Below, in pieces: positions 22,845 to 30,608 of a stretch of DNA of 32,856 nucleotides. Position 1 is the stretch's first letter. Each line of letters starts with the position of its first letter. A program made the position numbers and the translations under genes. This DNA comes from Novosphingobium sp. (lineage in GTDB: Bacteria > Pseudomonadota > Alphaproteobacteria > Sphingomonadales > Sphingomonadaceae), in assembly GCF_019748365.1 (NCBI RefSeq), contig NZ_JAIEPN010000121.1, forward strand, positions 1 through 32,856, given 5' to 3'. The notes below the pieces were generated by a model. That model was not told the DNA's origin. It saw nothing but the letters and a program-made list of their open reading frames with translations, and did not search any database.

Positions 22845-23755
22845 GTTTTCAAGGACAAGTCGCCTTCATCACCGGCGGCGTCACCGGCATCGGCCTCGGC
22901 GTCGCGCAGGCTTTCAGCGATGCGGGGCTGCGCCTTGCGCTGAGCTATCGCAACGAAGACCACCGCGCCCAGACCGCCGCATGGTTCGCCGCCAGGGGCC
23001 GCGAGGAACCGCTGTTCATCAGGCTCGACGTGACCGACCGCGCCGCTTTCGCTGCTGCTGCAGAGCAGGTCGAAGCCCACTTCGGCGCGGTCCACGTGCT
23101 CGTAAACAACGCGGGCGTCAGCGTGTTCGGCCCGACGGACGAGGCGAGCTACGCCGATTACGACTGGATCATGGGCGTCAACTTCGGCGGCGTCGTCAAT
23201 GGCCTCGTCAGCTTCCTGCCCAAGCTGAAAGCCGGCGCTGGCCGCCGCCATGTCGTCAACGTCGCCAGCATGGCCGCCTTCCTGCCGGGTCCGCAGGCGG
23301 GCATCTACACCGCCAGCAAGTTCGCGGTGCGCGGCCTCACCGAATCGCTGCGCTACAATCTGGCGCCCCATGGCATCGGTTGCTCGCTCTGCTGCCCGGC
23401 GCTCACCCGCACCAATGCGTGGGATTCGGCGCTGAAGCGGCCCACAGAGTTCGGCGACAGCGGCTTTGCCCCGGTGGAACGCAGCGAACTCGAACAATTC
23501 GGCACCGCCTTCGAAGCGGGGATGGACCCGTACGAAGTCGGCACCAAGATCCTCGCCGGCATGGAGCGTGGCGACGGCCTGATCCTCACCCACCCCGAAT
23601 TCGCCGAAGACTTCCGCGAAATCTACGAAAAGAGCCTCGCCGCGCTGCCGGACGAGGAAGCCCCGCCCGCCCGGCTCGAAATCGAACGCCTGCGCCGAGC
23701 CGCCATGGCAGCTGCGGAGGCCGGAACGGTGATCGGCCTTGGCGATCTGACCTGA
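22841..23755 (+). CDS. LigD-like short-chain dehydrogenase (C-alpha-dehydrogenase type)
   Basis: A 304-aa SDR. Cofactor motif TGGVTGIG at 11-18, NNAGVS at 89-94, catalytic Ser143, Tyr156 and Lys160. The opening FQGQVAFITGG, the segment FGPTDEASYADYDWIMGVN and GGVVNGLVSFLPK match the layout of LigD/LigL-type enzymes, which oxidise the alpha-hydroxyl of beta-aryl ether lignin dimers to a ketone, and the length (about 300 rather than 250) fits them too. It is translationally coupled to the transporter. With a LigF-like GST elsewhere in the window this suggests alpha-oxidation followed by ether cleavage, but LigD-like SDRs also act on other aryl alcohols, so the call is by family only. Confidence 0.85.
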   Translation: MSFQGQVAFITGGVTGIGLGVAQAFSDAGLRLALSYRNEDHRAQTAAWFAARGREEPLFIRLDVTDRAAFAAAAEQVEAHFGAVHVLVNNAGVSVFGPTDEASYADYDWIMGVNFGGVVNGLVSFLPKLKAGAGRRHVVNVASMAAFLPGPQAGIYTASKFAVRGLTESLRYNLAPHGIGCSLCCPALTRTNAWDSALKRPTEFGDSGFAPVERSELEQFGTAFEAGMDPYEVGTKILAGMERGDGLILTHPEFAEDFREIYEKSLAALPDEEAPPARLEIERLRRAAMAAAEAGTVIGLGDLT

Positions 23756-23800
23756 TCCACCCCAGCCCAAATTAGTTGGTCATCCCCGCTCTTCCCCACG

Positions 23801-23879
23801 CGTCATCCCCGCGAAGGCGGGGATCCAGAGCGGCTGCAGCGCTCCCTCGCCCTGGTTCCCCGCCTTCGCGGGGATGACG
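23801..23879. repeat. Intergenic inverted repeat, 23-bp perfect arms
   Basis: Arms 23801-23823 (CGTCATCCCCGCGAAGGCGG then GGA) and 23857-23879 (TCCCCGCCTTCGCGGGG then ATGACG) are exact complements around a 33-base loop. Each arm is itself a near-hairpin. This is a common type of dispersed repeat in sphingomonad genomes and may terminate the SDR transcript. Confidence 0.85.
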
Positions 23880-23912
23880 AAGTTCGGGAAGCCACGACCA
23901 AGTGGAGGCGCT

Positions 23913-23934
23913 GACTTCGCTCGACACGAACGGG
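23913..23934. repeat. Single-arm copy of the repeat at 14525
   Basis: GACTTCGCTCGACACGAACG followed by GG is identical to bases 14575-14596, the right arm of the hairpin at 14525-14595. Only one arm is present here. Confidence 0.75.
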
Positions 23935-23985
23935 AGCTTCGGTCAGAATGCCGCCGCGAGCGCCCCCAGCAAAAGGCCCAGACCC

Positions 23986-24858
23986 ATGTGTGACGAACAG
24001 ACCGAAGCCGACAACGCCGCATGGCTCAACCGCCGCCAGTTCGGTGCCGCAGGGGCCAGCATGGTCGTATTGGCCACGATCCCCGCCTGCAGCGTCGCGC
24101 AATCGGCCCCCGGTGATCTGCCGGTGAAGGGCCGGGCGGTCACGGTCACCACGCCCGATGGCAAGGCCGATGCCTGGTTCTACGCGCCCGAGACCGGCAA
24201 GCACCCCGCCGTGATCATGTGGCCCGATATCGCGGGCCTGCGCGAGGCGTACAAGACGATGGCCTCGCGCCTCGCCTCCGCCGGATATGCGGTGCTGGTC
24301 GTGAACCACTACTATCGCGGCGCTGTCGCCCCGGTGCTCGATTCGCTGGTGGCGTGGCGCACGCCTGAGGGTCAGGCCAAGTTGAAGCCGCTGATCGCCG
24401 GAATCACCCCTGCCGGCACGATGAGCGACGCCAAGGCCTTCGTTGCCTGGCTCGATGCGCAGGCCGAAGTCGATACCGCGAAGAAGATCGGCACCTGCGG
24501 CTATTGCATGGGCGGGCCCTACACCGTGCGCACCGCCTATGCCGTCCCGGCGCGCGTCGGCGCCGCAGCCTCGTTCCACGGCGGCGGCCTTGTCGGCACC
24601 GAAGCGGACAGCCCGGTCAATCTCCTTGCGAAAACAAAGGCGAGCTTCCTCTTCGCCATCGCCCAGAACGACGATGCGAGCGCACCGGACGACAAGACCG
24701 CGCTCGCTGCCGCCGCCAAGTCCGCCGGTCGCCCCGCCGAAGTCGAGGTCTACCCCGCGCAGCACGGCTGGTGCACCATCGACGCCCCGATCTACGACAA
24801 GGTGCAGGCCGACAAGGCGTGGAGCCGCATGCTCGCGCTCTATGCGGCCAGTCTGTAA
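23986..24858 (+). CDS. Dienelactone hydrolase family protein with export signal
   Basis: A 290-aa alpha/beta hydrolase of the dienelactone hydrolase family. The catalytic triad is Cys174 in GYCMGG, an Asp at 229-230 in QNDD, and His260 in QHGWC. Unlike typical cytosolic dienelactone hydrolases (about 235 aa) it has an N-terminal extension, NRRQFGAAGASMVVLATIPAC, with a twin-arginine pair at 16-17, a hydrophobic stretch and Cys35 that could be a lipobox cysteine. It is probably exported by Tat and possibly lipid-anchored. The ATG at 23986 has AAGG upstream. Such enzymes hydrolyse lactones or esters; here it may act in the periplasm on an aromatic ester or lactone (inference). It lies 230 bp after the SDR, past an inverted repeat. 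Confidence 0.85.
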   Translation: MCDEQTEADNAAWLNRRQFGAAGASMVVLATIPACSVAQSAPGDLPVKGRAVTVTTPDGKADAWFYAPETGKHPAVIMWPDIAGLREAYKTMASRLASAGYAVLVVNHYYRGAVAPVLDSLVAWRTPEGQAKLKPLIAGITPAGTMSDAKAFVAWLDAQAEVDTAKKIGTCGYCMGGPYTVRTAYAVPARVGAAASFHGGGLVGTEADSPVNLLAKTKASFLFAIAQNDDASAPDDKTALAAAAKSAGRPAEVEVYPAQHGWCTIDAPIYDKVQADKAWSRMLALYAASL

Positions 24859-24945
24859 GGCGGGCGATAGCGGCACTGCGGCCACACCTGCTGGTACTTT
24901 TGGGTCGTCCTGCCGCTCTCCCCCTTCCAATTCCGGCCGGAAAGC

Positions 24946-24959
24946 CTAACTCACGTTAG
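24946..24959 (+). promoter_or_regulatory. Putative operator, dyad site H
   Basis: CTAACTCACGTTAG is a perfect 5-4-5 inverted repeat with the same outer arms and spacing as the shared dyad, though its centre (TCAC) differs. GCG follows as at sites C and E (TTAGCG). It lies 54-67 bases upstream of the BLUF gene. The regulator might be the same or a relative. Confidence 0.5.
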
Positions 24960-25012
24960 CGTTCCACGGCCGCGCAACGGGTGCGGAAGGGACCGGCAGG
25001 ACCCGTCTGCCC

Positions 25013-25396
25013 ATGCGCTTGTGGAAGCTCTCCTACATCAGCACGGCCGTTGCCACCCCGGACGAAGCCTTGCGGCAGCTGCGCGAGATCTGCGCCCGCT
25101 CGGGAGAGCGCAACGCGAGGATCGGCATCTCCAGCGTGGCCACCGTGCATCGCGGCCGGTTTGCCCAAGTGCTCGAAGGGCCGGAAAGCGCGGTGCGCGC
25201 GCTGCTCAAGCGGATCATGGGCGATCCGCGCCATCACAGCATCATGGTGCTCGCCGATGGACCGATCGTCGCGCGCCGCTATGCGGATTGGGCGATGGCC
25301 TACCGCGATCCCAAGGCGTTCCTCTCGGATCAGCTGGACGATATCCTCCAGCAGACCGCCGACGTCGTGCGCGCCATGAAGGCGACGTGGCACTAG
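25013..25396 (+). CDS. BLUF-domain blue-light sensor
   Basis: A 127-aa protein consisting of a single BLUF domain, which binds FAD and senses blue light. Key residues occur at the spacing of AppA: Tyr8 in LSYIS, Asn34 in RNARIG, Gln52 in FAQVLEGP, Trp93 and Met95 in WAMAY. No output domain is attached, so it would signal by protein-protein contact, as short BLUF proteins do. The ATG at 25013 is used; it ends 3 bp before the convergent NmrA-like gene, with no room for a terminator. Its place inside an aromatic-catabolic cluster, with a dyad upstream, is unusual. Partners are unknown. Confidence 0.9.
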   Translation: MRLWKLSYISTAVATPDEALRQLREICARSGERNARIGISSVATVHRGRFAQVLEGPESAVRALLKRIMGDPRHHSIMVLADGPIVARRYADWAMAYRDPKAFLSDQLDDILQQTADVVRAMKATWH

Positions 25397-25399
25397 TCG

Positions 25400-26317
25400 C
25401 TATAGGCTGCGCAGCATCTCCGCGTTGTCCTCGATCATCTGGCGCACCGAGCGCGCCTTGCGGCCGGTCAGCCGTTCGACATCATCGCTGCAGACTTCGA
25501 GAAACCCCTCGCGGATGGCCTGCCCGAAAGTCACCATATCGTCGCTGTTCCACGGGATGCCCGCCACGCTCTGGTCATCGACCGGGCGGCGCGGGATGCC
25601 CATGGCATCGAACATCGCGTACTGCTCCTCGTCGGTGGTGGAGACATAGGCGACCGGCCGCCCCGTCACTTCCGCCATGATCGCGGCCACTTCGCGGAAG
25701 GTCTGCAGTTCGGGTCCTGTGATGTTGTAGACTTGGCCCTCGTGCCCCTCGCCTGTCAGCACCGCTGCGGCCGAGGCGATGCAGTCGTCGCGCCAGACCA
25801 TCGCCTCCAGCCCCTCGCCCGCATTGCTGACCCACTGGCCCGATTGCATCACGCCCGGCCCGGCCATCAGGATCATCGCATCGGCATAATGCGCATCGCG
25901 CAGCATGGTCCACGCCATGCCGGAGGCGCGGATCAGGCGCTCGGTCTCGATGTGATCGTGGCGCACTTCTGCAGGGTTTGCCGGATCGTCGATGCCGATG
26001 AAGCTGGTATAGGCGATGTGCTTCACGCCCGCCGCCGCCGCCGCATCGATCGCCGCCTTGTGCTGCACCACCCGCGCGCCGACGCGCGTGCCGGAAATCA
26101 GCAGCATCTTGTCCGCCCCCTGCACCGCATCTGCCAGCGTCTCGGGCTTGTCGAAATCGCCATAGCGCACCGTGCAGCCTTGCCCCACGCGGTCCGCCAG
26201 CTTGTCCGGGCTGCGGGTGATCAGGATCAGGTCCTGCGCCCGCCCCGCTTCGATCAAGAGGTCGGTCAGGCCCCGGCCATAATTGCCCGATGCGCCGGTA
26301 ATGACGATCTTGCTCAT
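25400..26317 (-). CDS. NmrA/QorB-like NAD(P)-binding oxidoreductase
   Basis: A 305-aa Rossmann protein of the NmrA-like atypical SDR group: GASGNYG at 8-14 binds the cofactor, followed by the second-strand LITRSP, SGTRVGARVVQHKAAIDAAAAAGVKHIAYTSF in the middle, and a C-terminal substrate domain. It resembles quinone reductase QorB and related proteins that act on quinones or aldehydes or sense NADPH. The ATG overlaps the stop of the stilbene-type dioxygenase by four bases (ATGA), so it is co-translated and likely acts on a dioxygenase product, perhaps reducing or removing an aldehyde or quinone. A DNA-binding or purely regulatory role is possible but less likely. Confidence 0.88.
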   Translation of the reverse strand: MSKIVITGASGNYGRGLTDLLIEAGRAQDLILITRSPDKLADRVGQGCTVRYGDFDKPETLADAVQGADKMLLISGTRVGARVVQHKAAIDAAAAAGVKHIAYTSFIGIDDPANPAEVRHDHIETERLIRASGMAWTMLRDAHYADAMILMAGPGVMQSGQWVSNAGEGLEAMVWRDDCIASAAAVLTGEGHEGQVYNITGPELQTFREVAAIMAEVTGRPVAYVSTTDEEQYAMFDAMGIPRRPVDDQSVAGIPWNSDDMVTFGQAIREGFLEVCSDDVERLTGRKARSVRQMIEDNAEMLRSL

Positions 26318-27780
26318 GCCGCGTCCAGTTCCGCCTGCGGCACCCACCAGCCATGGACTTGCGGGCGCAGCCGCAGCGGGATGGTCACTTTGGCGACCGG
26401 CCCTGCCGCGATGTTCCCCGCATCGAGCACCCAGGCCTGATGCACGAAGGCGTTGTCGCCCACCTGTTGATCGACGATCGTCACTAGCCAGCCTTCATGC
26501 GCGGGATCGGCTGCGGGCACGTGCACCGGCTCGTTGAAGCCCGCCATCGGCGGCAGGGCCAAGGCCTGCGGAGGCCCACCGCGCATGTCGAGCCGCAGCA
26601 GCAGATTGAACATCGCCCCCACCGGCCCGCCCGGCAGCGGCGGCCCCTGAAGCTCGGGGTTCATCGTCAGCATCCAGCCATGCGTATAGGGCCGGCCTTG
26701 GCGCGCTGCCGGGATCACAGGGAAATCGCCCGGAGGTCCGATCACTGTCTCCTGCACCGCACCGCCATCCGCCTTGGGATCGACCGTCCAGCGCGTCAGC
26801 GCGCCTTGCACTTCCCACGGCTGCAAGTGGATGCCCGAAGGCTCGCGGATGAAGGCGAAGGCATTGGTCGAATTGAGGCAGGCATCGAAATGCAAGAGAC
26901 CCGCCTCGTCCTCCCACGCATTCATCATGTGGTACGAATGGACGCCCTTGGGCCCCTTGAACCAGCGGATTTCCGCAACATCGCCATAGCGCGGCATCAC
27001 GCCCAGCCACGAATCGAGCTCCTGCTCATGGTGCCAGTGCTCGCCGCCCGCCTTGAGCCGCTCGAGGTCCGCCGTCGTCGGATAGATCGGAAACAGCGCG
27101 TAGTTCTCGGAGATCGTGAAGTCGTGCATCATCGCGCAGTAGGGCGCATCGAACCACTGTTCGCTCTTCAGCGCGCCATCGGGCCCGACCACGCAATAGG
27201 AAACCTTGGTCGAGGCCAATCCATCAGCCTCGTAGCCATAGAAGAACAGTTCCTTCGTGGCGGGATCGATCCGCACATGCGCGGTCATCGTCTCGGACTT
27301 CAGCGCCCCGCCGAAGTCATACGAACCCAGCGTCTCCAGCGTTTTCGGATCGACGCGATAGGGCCGCCCGTCTTCCTTCGCCATCAGCAAGCGTCCCGCA
27401 TGCCAGACCGGGGTGGTATTGGCGACCGTGCGGTCAACCCCCTGCACATCGGCATCGTCGGTGAAGGGATTGCGATACTTGCCGAACTTCGCGTGCCCCG
27501 CGGCCTTCTCGGCCAGATAGCGCGCGGTCTCGACAAAGCGGATCGCGAAATCGGCGGTGCCATCGGCATTGAACGAAAGCCGGCTGACCATGCCGTCGCC
27601 CGAAAGCGTGTGATCGTTTTCGAACTTGGGCGGCCAGGCCGGATCGGGCACCGCGCGATAGAAGCTGCCACGCACTTCGGGCGGCAGCGTGCCTTCCACC
27701 GTCAGCCCCGTCAGGCTCGCTTCCTGCCCCACCGGTTCATTGAGCCCGACGAAATACATCGTCTGCGGAAAAGCACCCAT
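26314..27780 (-). CDS. Lignostilbene alpha,beta-dioxygenase-type carotenoid oxygenase
   Basis: A 488-aa carotenoid-cleavage-oxygenase-family protein. The four iron-binding histidines are visible: His168 in TAHVRID, His219 in MMHDF, His284 in SYHMMNAW and His476 in VHGWWV. Tyr102 in KYRNPFTDD and Lys135 in MAKEDG match the residues that hold the 4-hydroxyl of stilbenes in NOV1 and lignostilbene dioxygenases and are absent from true carotenoid enzymes. It should split 4-hydroxystilbenes such as lignostilbene into two aldehydes, vanillin among them, using O2 and Fe(II). I chose ATG at 27780; a TTG at 27801 lies inside the operator dyad. It is coupled to the NmrA-like gene by ATGA. Confidence 0.92.
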   Translation of the reverse strand: MGAFPQTMYFVGLNEPVGQEASLTGLTVEGTLPPEVRGSFYRAVPDPAWPPKFENDHTLSGDGMVSRLSFNADGTADFAIRFVETARYLAEKAAGHAKFGKYRNPFTDDADVQGVDRTVANTTPVWHAGRLLMAKEDGRPYRVDPKTLETLGSYDFGGALKSETMTAHVRIDPATKELFFYGYEADGLASTKVSYCVVGPDGALKSEQWFDAPYCAMMHDFTISENYALFPIYPTTADLERLKAGGEHWHHEQELDSWLGVMPRYGDVAEIRWFKGPKGVHSYHMMNAWEDEAGLLHFDACLNSTNAFAFIREPSGIHLQPWEVQGALTRWTVDPKADGGAVQETVIGPPGDFPVIPAARQGRPYTHGWMLTMNPELQGPPLPGGPVGAMFNLLLRLDMRGGPPQALALPPMAGFNEPVHVPAADPAHEGWLVTIVDQQVGDNAFVHQAWVLDAGNIAAGPVAKVTIPLRLRPQVHGWWVPQAELDAA

Positions 27781-27792
27781 CGCCTCACCCCA

Positions 27793-27810
27793 TTCTATCA
27801 ATTGTTAGAA
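27793..27810 (-). promoter_or_regulatory. Putative operator, dyad site F (best copy)
   Basis: TTCTATCAATTGTTAGAA, a nearly perfect 18-bp palindrome with one mismatched pair; the coding-strand core is CTAACAATTGATAG. Coding strand TAGAAT could be the -10 box. It ends 13 bases from the dioxygenase start and immediately precedes the ribosome-binding site, so a protein bound here would block transcription or early elongation. Confidence 0.72.
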
Positions 27811-27855
27811 TGGGTCTACCATGGCCCACCCGGATTTCAACCGGATTCCCGCACA

Positions 27856-27892
27856 GCAAAAGGGCCGCCCCACCGAAGTGGAGCGGCCCCTT
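27856..27892 (-). terminator. Rho-independent terminator with UUCG tetraloop
   Basis: On the minus strand AAGGGGCCGCTCCAC pairs with GTGGGGCGGCCCTT around a TTCG loop, followed by TTTTGC. It lies 27-63 bases beyond the stop of the TonB receptor at 27919. Confidence 0.82.
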
Positions 27893-27918
27893 GCTATGCA
27901 CTGGCAATCAGGCGCGGA

Positions 27919-30486
27919 TCAGAACGTGCGCTTGACCGAAACCGCCCAGGTGCGCGGCAGACCGGGGTTGGCCGTGATCACGCCCAGCGGGCCCTGCACG
28001 TCCTCGACCGTGTTGTAGTAGTACTTGTTGAACAGGTTCTGCACTTCAACTGCGAGCTGCCAACCCTTGTCAGGGCTGGTGTAGCTGACCCGCGCATTGC
28101 CGAGGAAGCGGCCGTCGACCAGGTTGGTCGGCGCATTGAATGCCTCGGTGTACATCGACGACTGATACGATCCGTCGAAGCGGGCGCTGATCACGCTGCC
28201 GGACTTCATCGTGTAGTCATACTGTACGCCGAAGCTCCAGTTCCAGGCCGGCGTGAACGGCGTGACGTTGCTCTTGGGAACGCCGGTCGTGCCGGTATCG
28301 GTGTACTGGAAGTTGATGTAGCTGATCGACCCGTCGAGCGTCAGGCCCTCGACCGGGCGGATCGTGGTTTCCGCTTCCAGACCCCAGACATTCGCCTTGC
28401 CGACGTTGGCCGGCAGAAGGCACGGCGCCGCCGGGCAGCGAGTCAGGGTCAGGATGATGTTGTTGTACTTGTTGTAGAACGCCGAGGCATTAAAGCGCAG
28501 CTTGCGATCGAACAGGTCGGTCTTGATGCCCGCTTCATAAGTCGTCAGCGATTCAGGGTTGAACGACTTGATCTGGTTGCAAGGCGCCAGAACGCCCGGC
28601 GGCAGCGCCGAGCATTCACCCGCCGAAGGACCGAAGAACGGACGCGGGTTCACGCCGCCCGCCTTGTAGCCCGTGGCGACCGAGGCGTAGACGAAGACTT
28701 CCGGGCTGAACCGGTAGTCGGTTTCCACGCGCCAGTCGGTGCGCTGGCCCTTGAACGAACCGGTCACGTTGTAGAGACCGGTCAGCAGACAGTTCGGCGT
28801 ATTGCCCACCGCGGTCGGCAGCGGGATACCCTCGGGCGTCGTCGGACCCAGACCCTGGAACGATTCGCAGATCGGCAGGAACGGCAGCTGCGCCGGCGAC
28901 CAGTTGCCGAAGGGCACCGTGCCATCCGGGTTGGACCGGAAGTAGGTGTAGTCCTTCTTGTCCCAGGTATGGCGGATACCGCCGGTGAACCCCCACGCAT
29001 CGGTGACGTGGAACGTGCCGTTGAAGAACAGCGCCTTCGAGGTCGAAGGGGTGCTGTCCGGCCCGTGGATGAAGTCGATGCCCGCGTAGTTCAGGTCGAC
29101 ACGCGCGTTATACGTGCCGTTCTGGTCGAAGTAGAACCCGCCGACGGTGTATTCGATGCGCTTGTCGAGGAAGCTGCCGTTGAGGCGCAATTCCTGGCTC
29201 CACGCGCGGTGGCGCAGCACGTTGTCGAGCTGCGCCACCGGGATCGGCGAACCGTCCTGATCGAAGCCGAAGCTCATCTTGTAGCGGCGGAACGAGGAAA
29301 TCCACGTCGCGCTGAGGTTGTCGGCGAGCTTGGCCGTCACGTTGCCGGTCACGCCCCAGCCATCGAAGTTCTGCCCGTTGGTCGCAGAATAAGGCTTGTA
29401 GGGCGCCTGGCTCGTCGGCGTGCGCGCGTCGAGGAAGTTGGCGTAGTTGATGAAGCGCGGATCATAGCCGGCGGGCGCCGTCGAACCGGACTGCTGGAAG
29501 CGCGTGCTGTAGGGCACGAAAGCGTTGGTCAGCCGGACCGGAGTGCCGTCCTTGCCCCTGAGCCAGGGCAGGCCATCAGATGTCACCGCCTGGCCCTGCG
29601 CATAGAGCAGCACCTGCGCACCGGAGTCATTGCGCTCGCGGGTATAGTCCGCCGCCACATTCACTTCGATATCCGGCGTCGCTTCCCAGCGCAGCGCAAT
29701 GCGCCCGGCCGCGAACGAACGGCCGCCCAGCGTGCCGCGCTCGATCCCGTCGCCCTTGGCGTTGTTGGCCGGGACGTTCGAATTCGGGTTCGCGAGGCCG
29801 TAGTCGAGCAGCTTCACATAGCCGTCGGTGTTCTTGGTCGCGCCCGAAACGCGCGCAGAGAGCGTGTCGGTGATCTTGAAATCGGCGATGCCGCGCACGT
29901 CGATGCGGTTGTAGGCGCCATAGGTGGCCTGCAGGAAGCCACTGCCATCGCCGCTCGGCTTCTTCGAGAACAGCTTGATCGAACCACCGATCGAGTTGCG
30001 CCCGGCCAGCGTGCCCTGCGGACCGCGCAGCACTTCAACGCGCTCCAGATCCATCAGGTCGAGCAGCGAGCTCGACAGCGTGGGGATGTAGACGTCGTCG
30101 ACGTAGATGCCGACGCCGGGCTCCAGCGCGTAGTTGAAGTCGGTCTGGCCGATGCCGCGAATGAACGCGATAAGGCCGATACCGCCGCTCTGCGGCTGGT
30201 TGCGCAGCACCACGTTCGGCGCCTGGCTGGTGATCTGCGAAATGTCGGTCTGCCCGCGCGCTTCGAGGATCGCCGCGTTCACTGCGGTGATCGCCAGCGG
30301 CGTATCCTGCAGCTTCTGCGCGCGGAACTGCGCGGTGACGACGATTTCCTGCGTGGTCAAGTCCTTGGCAGCGGCATCGCCGCCTGCCTGCGGTGCGGCT
30401 TCCTGCGCGAAGGCCGGCACGGAAACGATAGCTGCGGTCATACCGAGCAGGCGCGCTACGCGCCGCGCGGCCGTCAATCTGGCCAT
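27919..30486 (-). CDS. TonB-dependent outer-membrane receptor
   Basis: An 855-aa receptor paralogous to that at 16807. The signal peptide ends PAFAQ near residue 28; a TonB-box-like EIVVTAQF lies near 48; the plug has DTPLAITAVN, VEVLRGPQGTLAGRNSIGGSIKLFSKKPSGDGSG and GVGIYVDDVYIP; the barrel ends in the terminal Phe of VKRTF. I chose ATG at 30486 with GGGAGG upstream; the GTG two codons earlier is an alternative. It is monocistronic, with its own terminator, and lies next to the stilbene-type dioxygenase and LigBC genes, so uptake of lignin-derived aromatics is likely (inference). Confidence 0.93.
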   Translation of the reverse strand: MARLTAARRVARLLGMTAAIVSVPAFAQEAAPQAGGDAAAKDLTTQEIVVTAQFRAQKLQDTPLAITAVNAAILEARGQTDISQITSQAPNVVLRNQPQSGGIGLIAFIRGIGQTDFNYALEPGVGIYVDDVYIPTLSSSLLDLMDLERVEVLRGPQGTLAGRNSIGGSIKLFSKKPSGDGSGFLQATYGAYNRIDVRGIADFKITDTLSARVSGATKNTDGYVKLLDYGLANPNSNVPANNAKGDGIERGTLGGRSFAAGRIALRWEATPDIEVNVAADYTRERNDSGAQVLLYAQGQAVTSDGLPWLRGKDGTPVRLTNAFVPYSTRFQQSGSTAPAGYDPRFINYANFLDARTPTSQAPYKPYSATNGQNFDGWGVTGNVTAKLADNLSATWISSFRRYKMSFGFDQDGSPIPVAQLDNVLRHRAWSQELRLNGSFLDKRIEYTVGGFYFDQNGTYNARVDLNYAGIDFIHGPDSTPSTSKALFFNGTFHVTDAWGFTGGIRHTWDKKDYTYFRSNPDGTVPFGNWSPAQLPFLPICESFQGLGPTTPEGIPLPTAVGNTPNCLLTGLYNVTGSFKGQRTDWRVETDYRFSPEVFVYASVATGYKAGGVNPRPFFGPSAGECSALPPGVLAPCNQIKSFNPESLTTYEAGIKTDLFDRKLRFNASAFYNKYNNIILTLTRCPAAPCLLPANVGKANVWGLEAETTIRPVEGLTLDGSISYINFQYTDTGTTGVPKSNVTPFTPAWNWSFGVQYDYTMKSGSVISARFDGSYQSSMYTEAFNAPTNLVDGRFLGNARVSYTSPDKGWQLAVEVQNLFNKYYYNTVEDVQGPLGVITANPGLPRTWAVSVKRTF

Positions 30487-30538
30487 GGTCACCCTCCCTT
30501 TACAGTCGAAGATCTACTCATTCGATCTGGTATGACTC

Positions 30539-30552
30539 ATAACAATTCTGAC
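30539..30552 (-). promoter_or_regulatory. Possible degenerate operator copy upstream of the second TonB receptor
   Basis: Plus strand ATAACAATTCTGAC has eight consecutive matches (TAACAATT) to the shared dyad but the second arm is lost. Directly beside it, CATACC on the coding strand recalls the CATACTAA motif of sites B and D, at a different spacing. It lies 53-66 bases upstream of the start. Confidence 0.3.
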
Positions 30553-30608
30553 CGCGAATGCAATCTCCTGCGTGTGAAAAATGTATGTTAAACGCACAAA
30601 CTGTTGCG

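Noticed and set aside
26314..27780. True carotenoid or apocarotenoid cleavage oxygenase
   Set aside because: Tyr102 and Lys135, the stilbene phenol-binding pair, are present and no carotenoid synthesis gene is nearby.
26497..30591. Long plus-strand open frame opposite the dioxygenase and TonB receptor
   Set aside because: Same reason: it mirrors real genes on the other strand and has no recognisable domain or ribosome-binding site.
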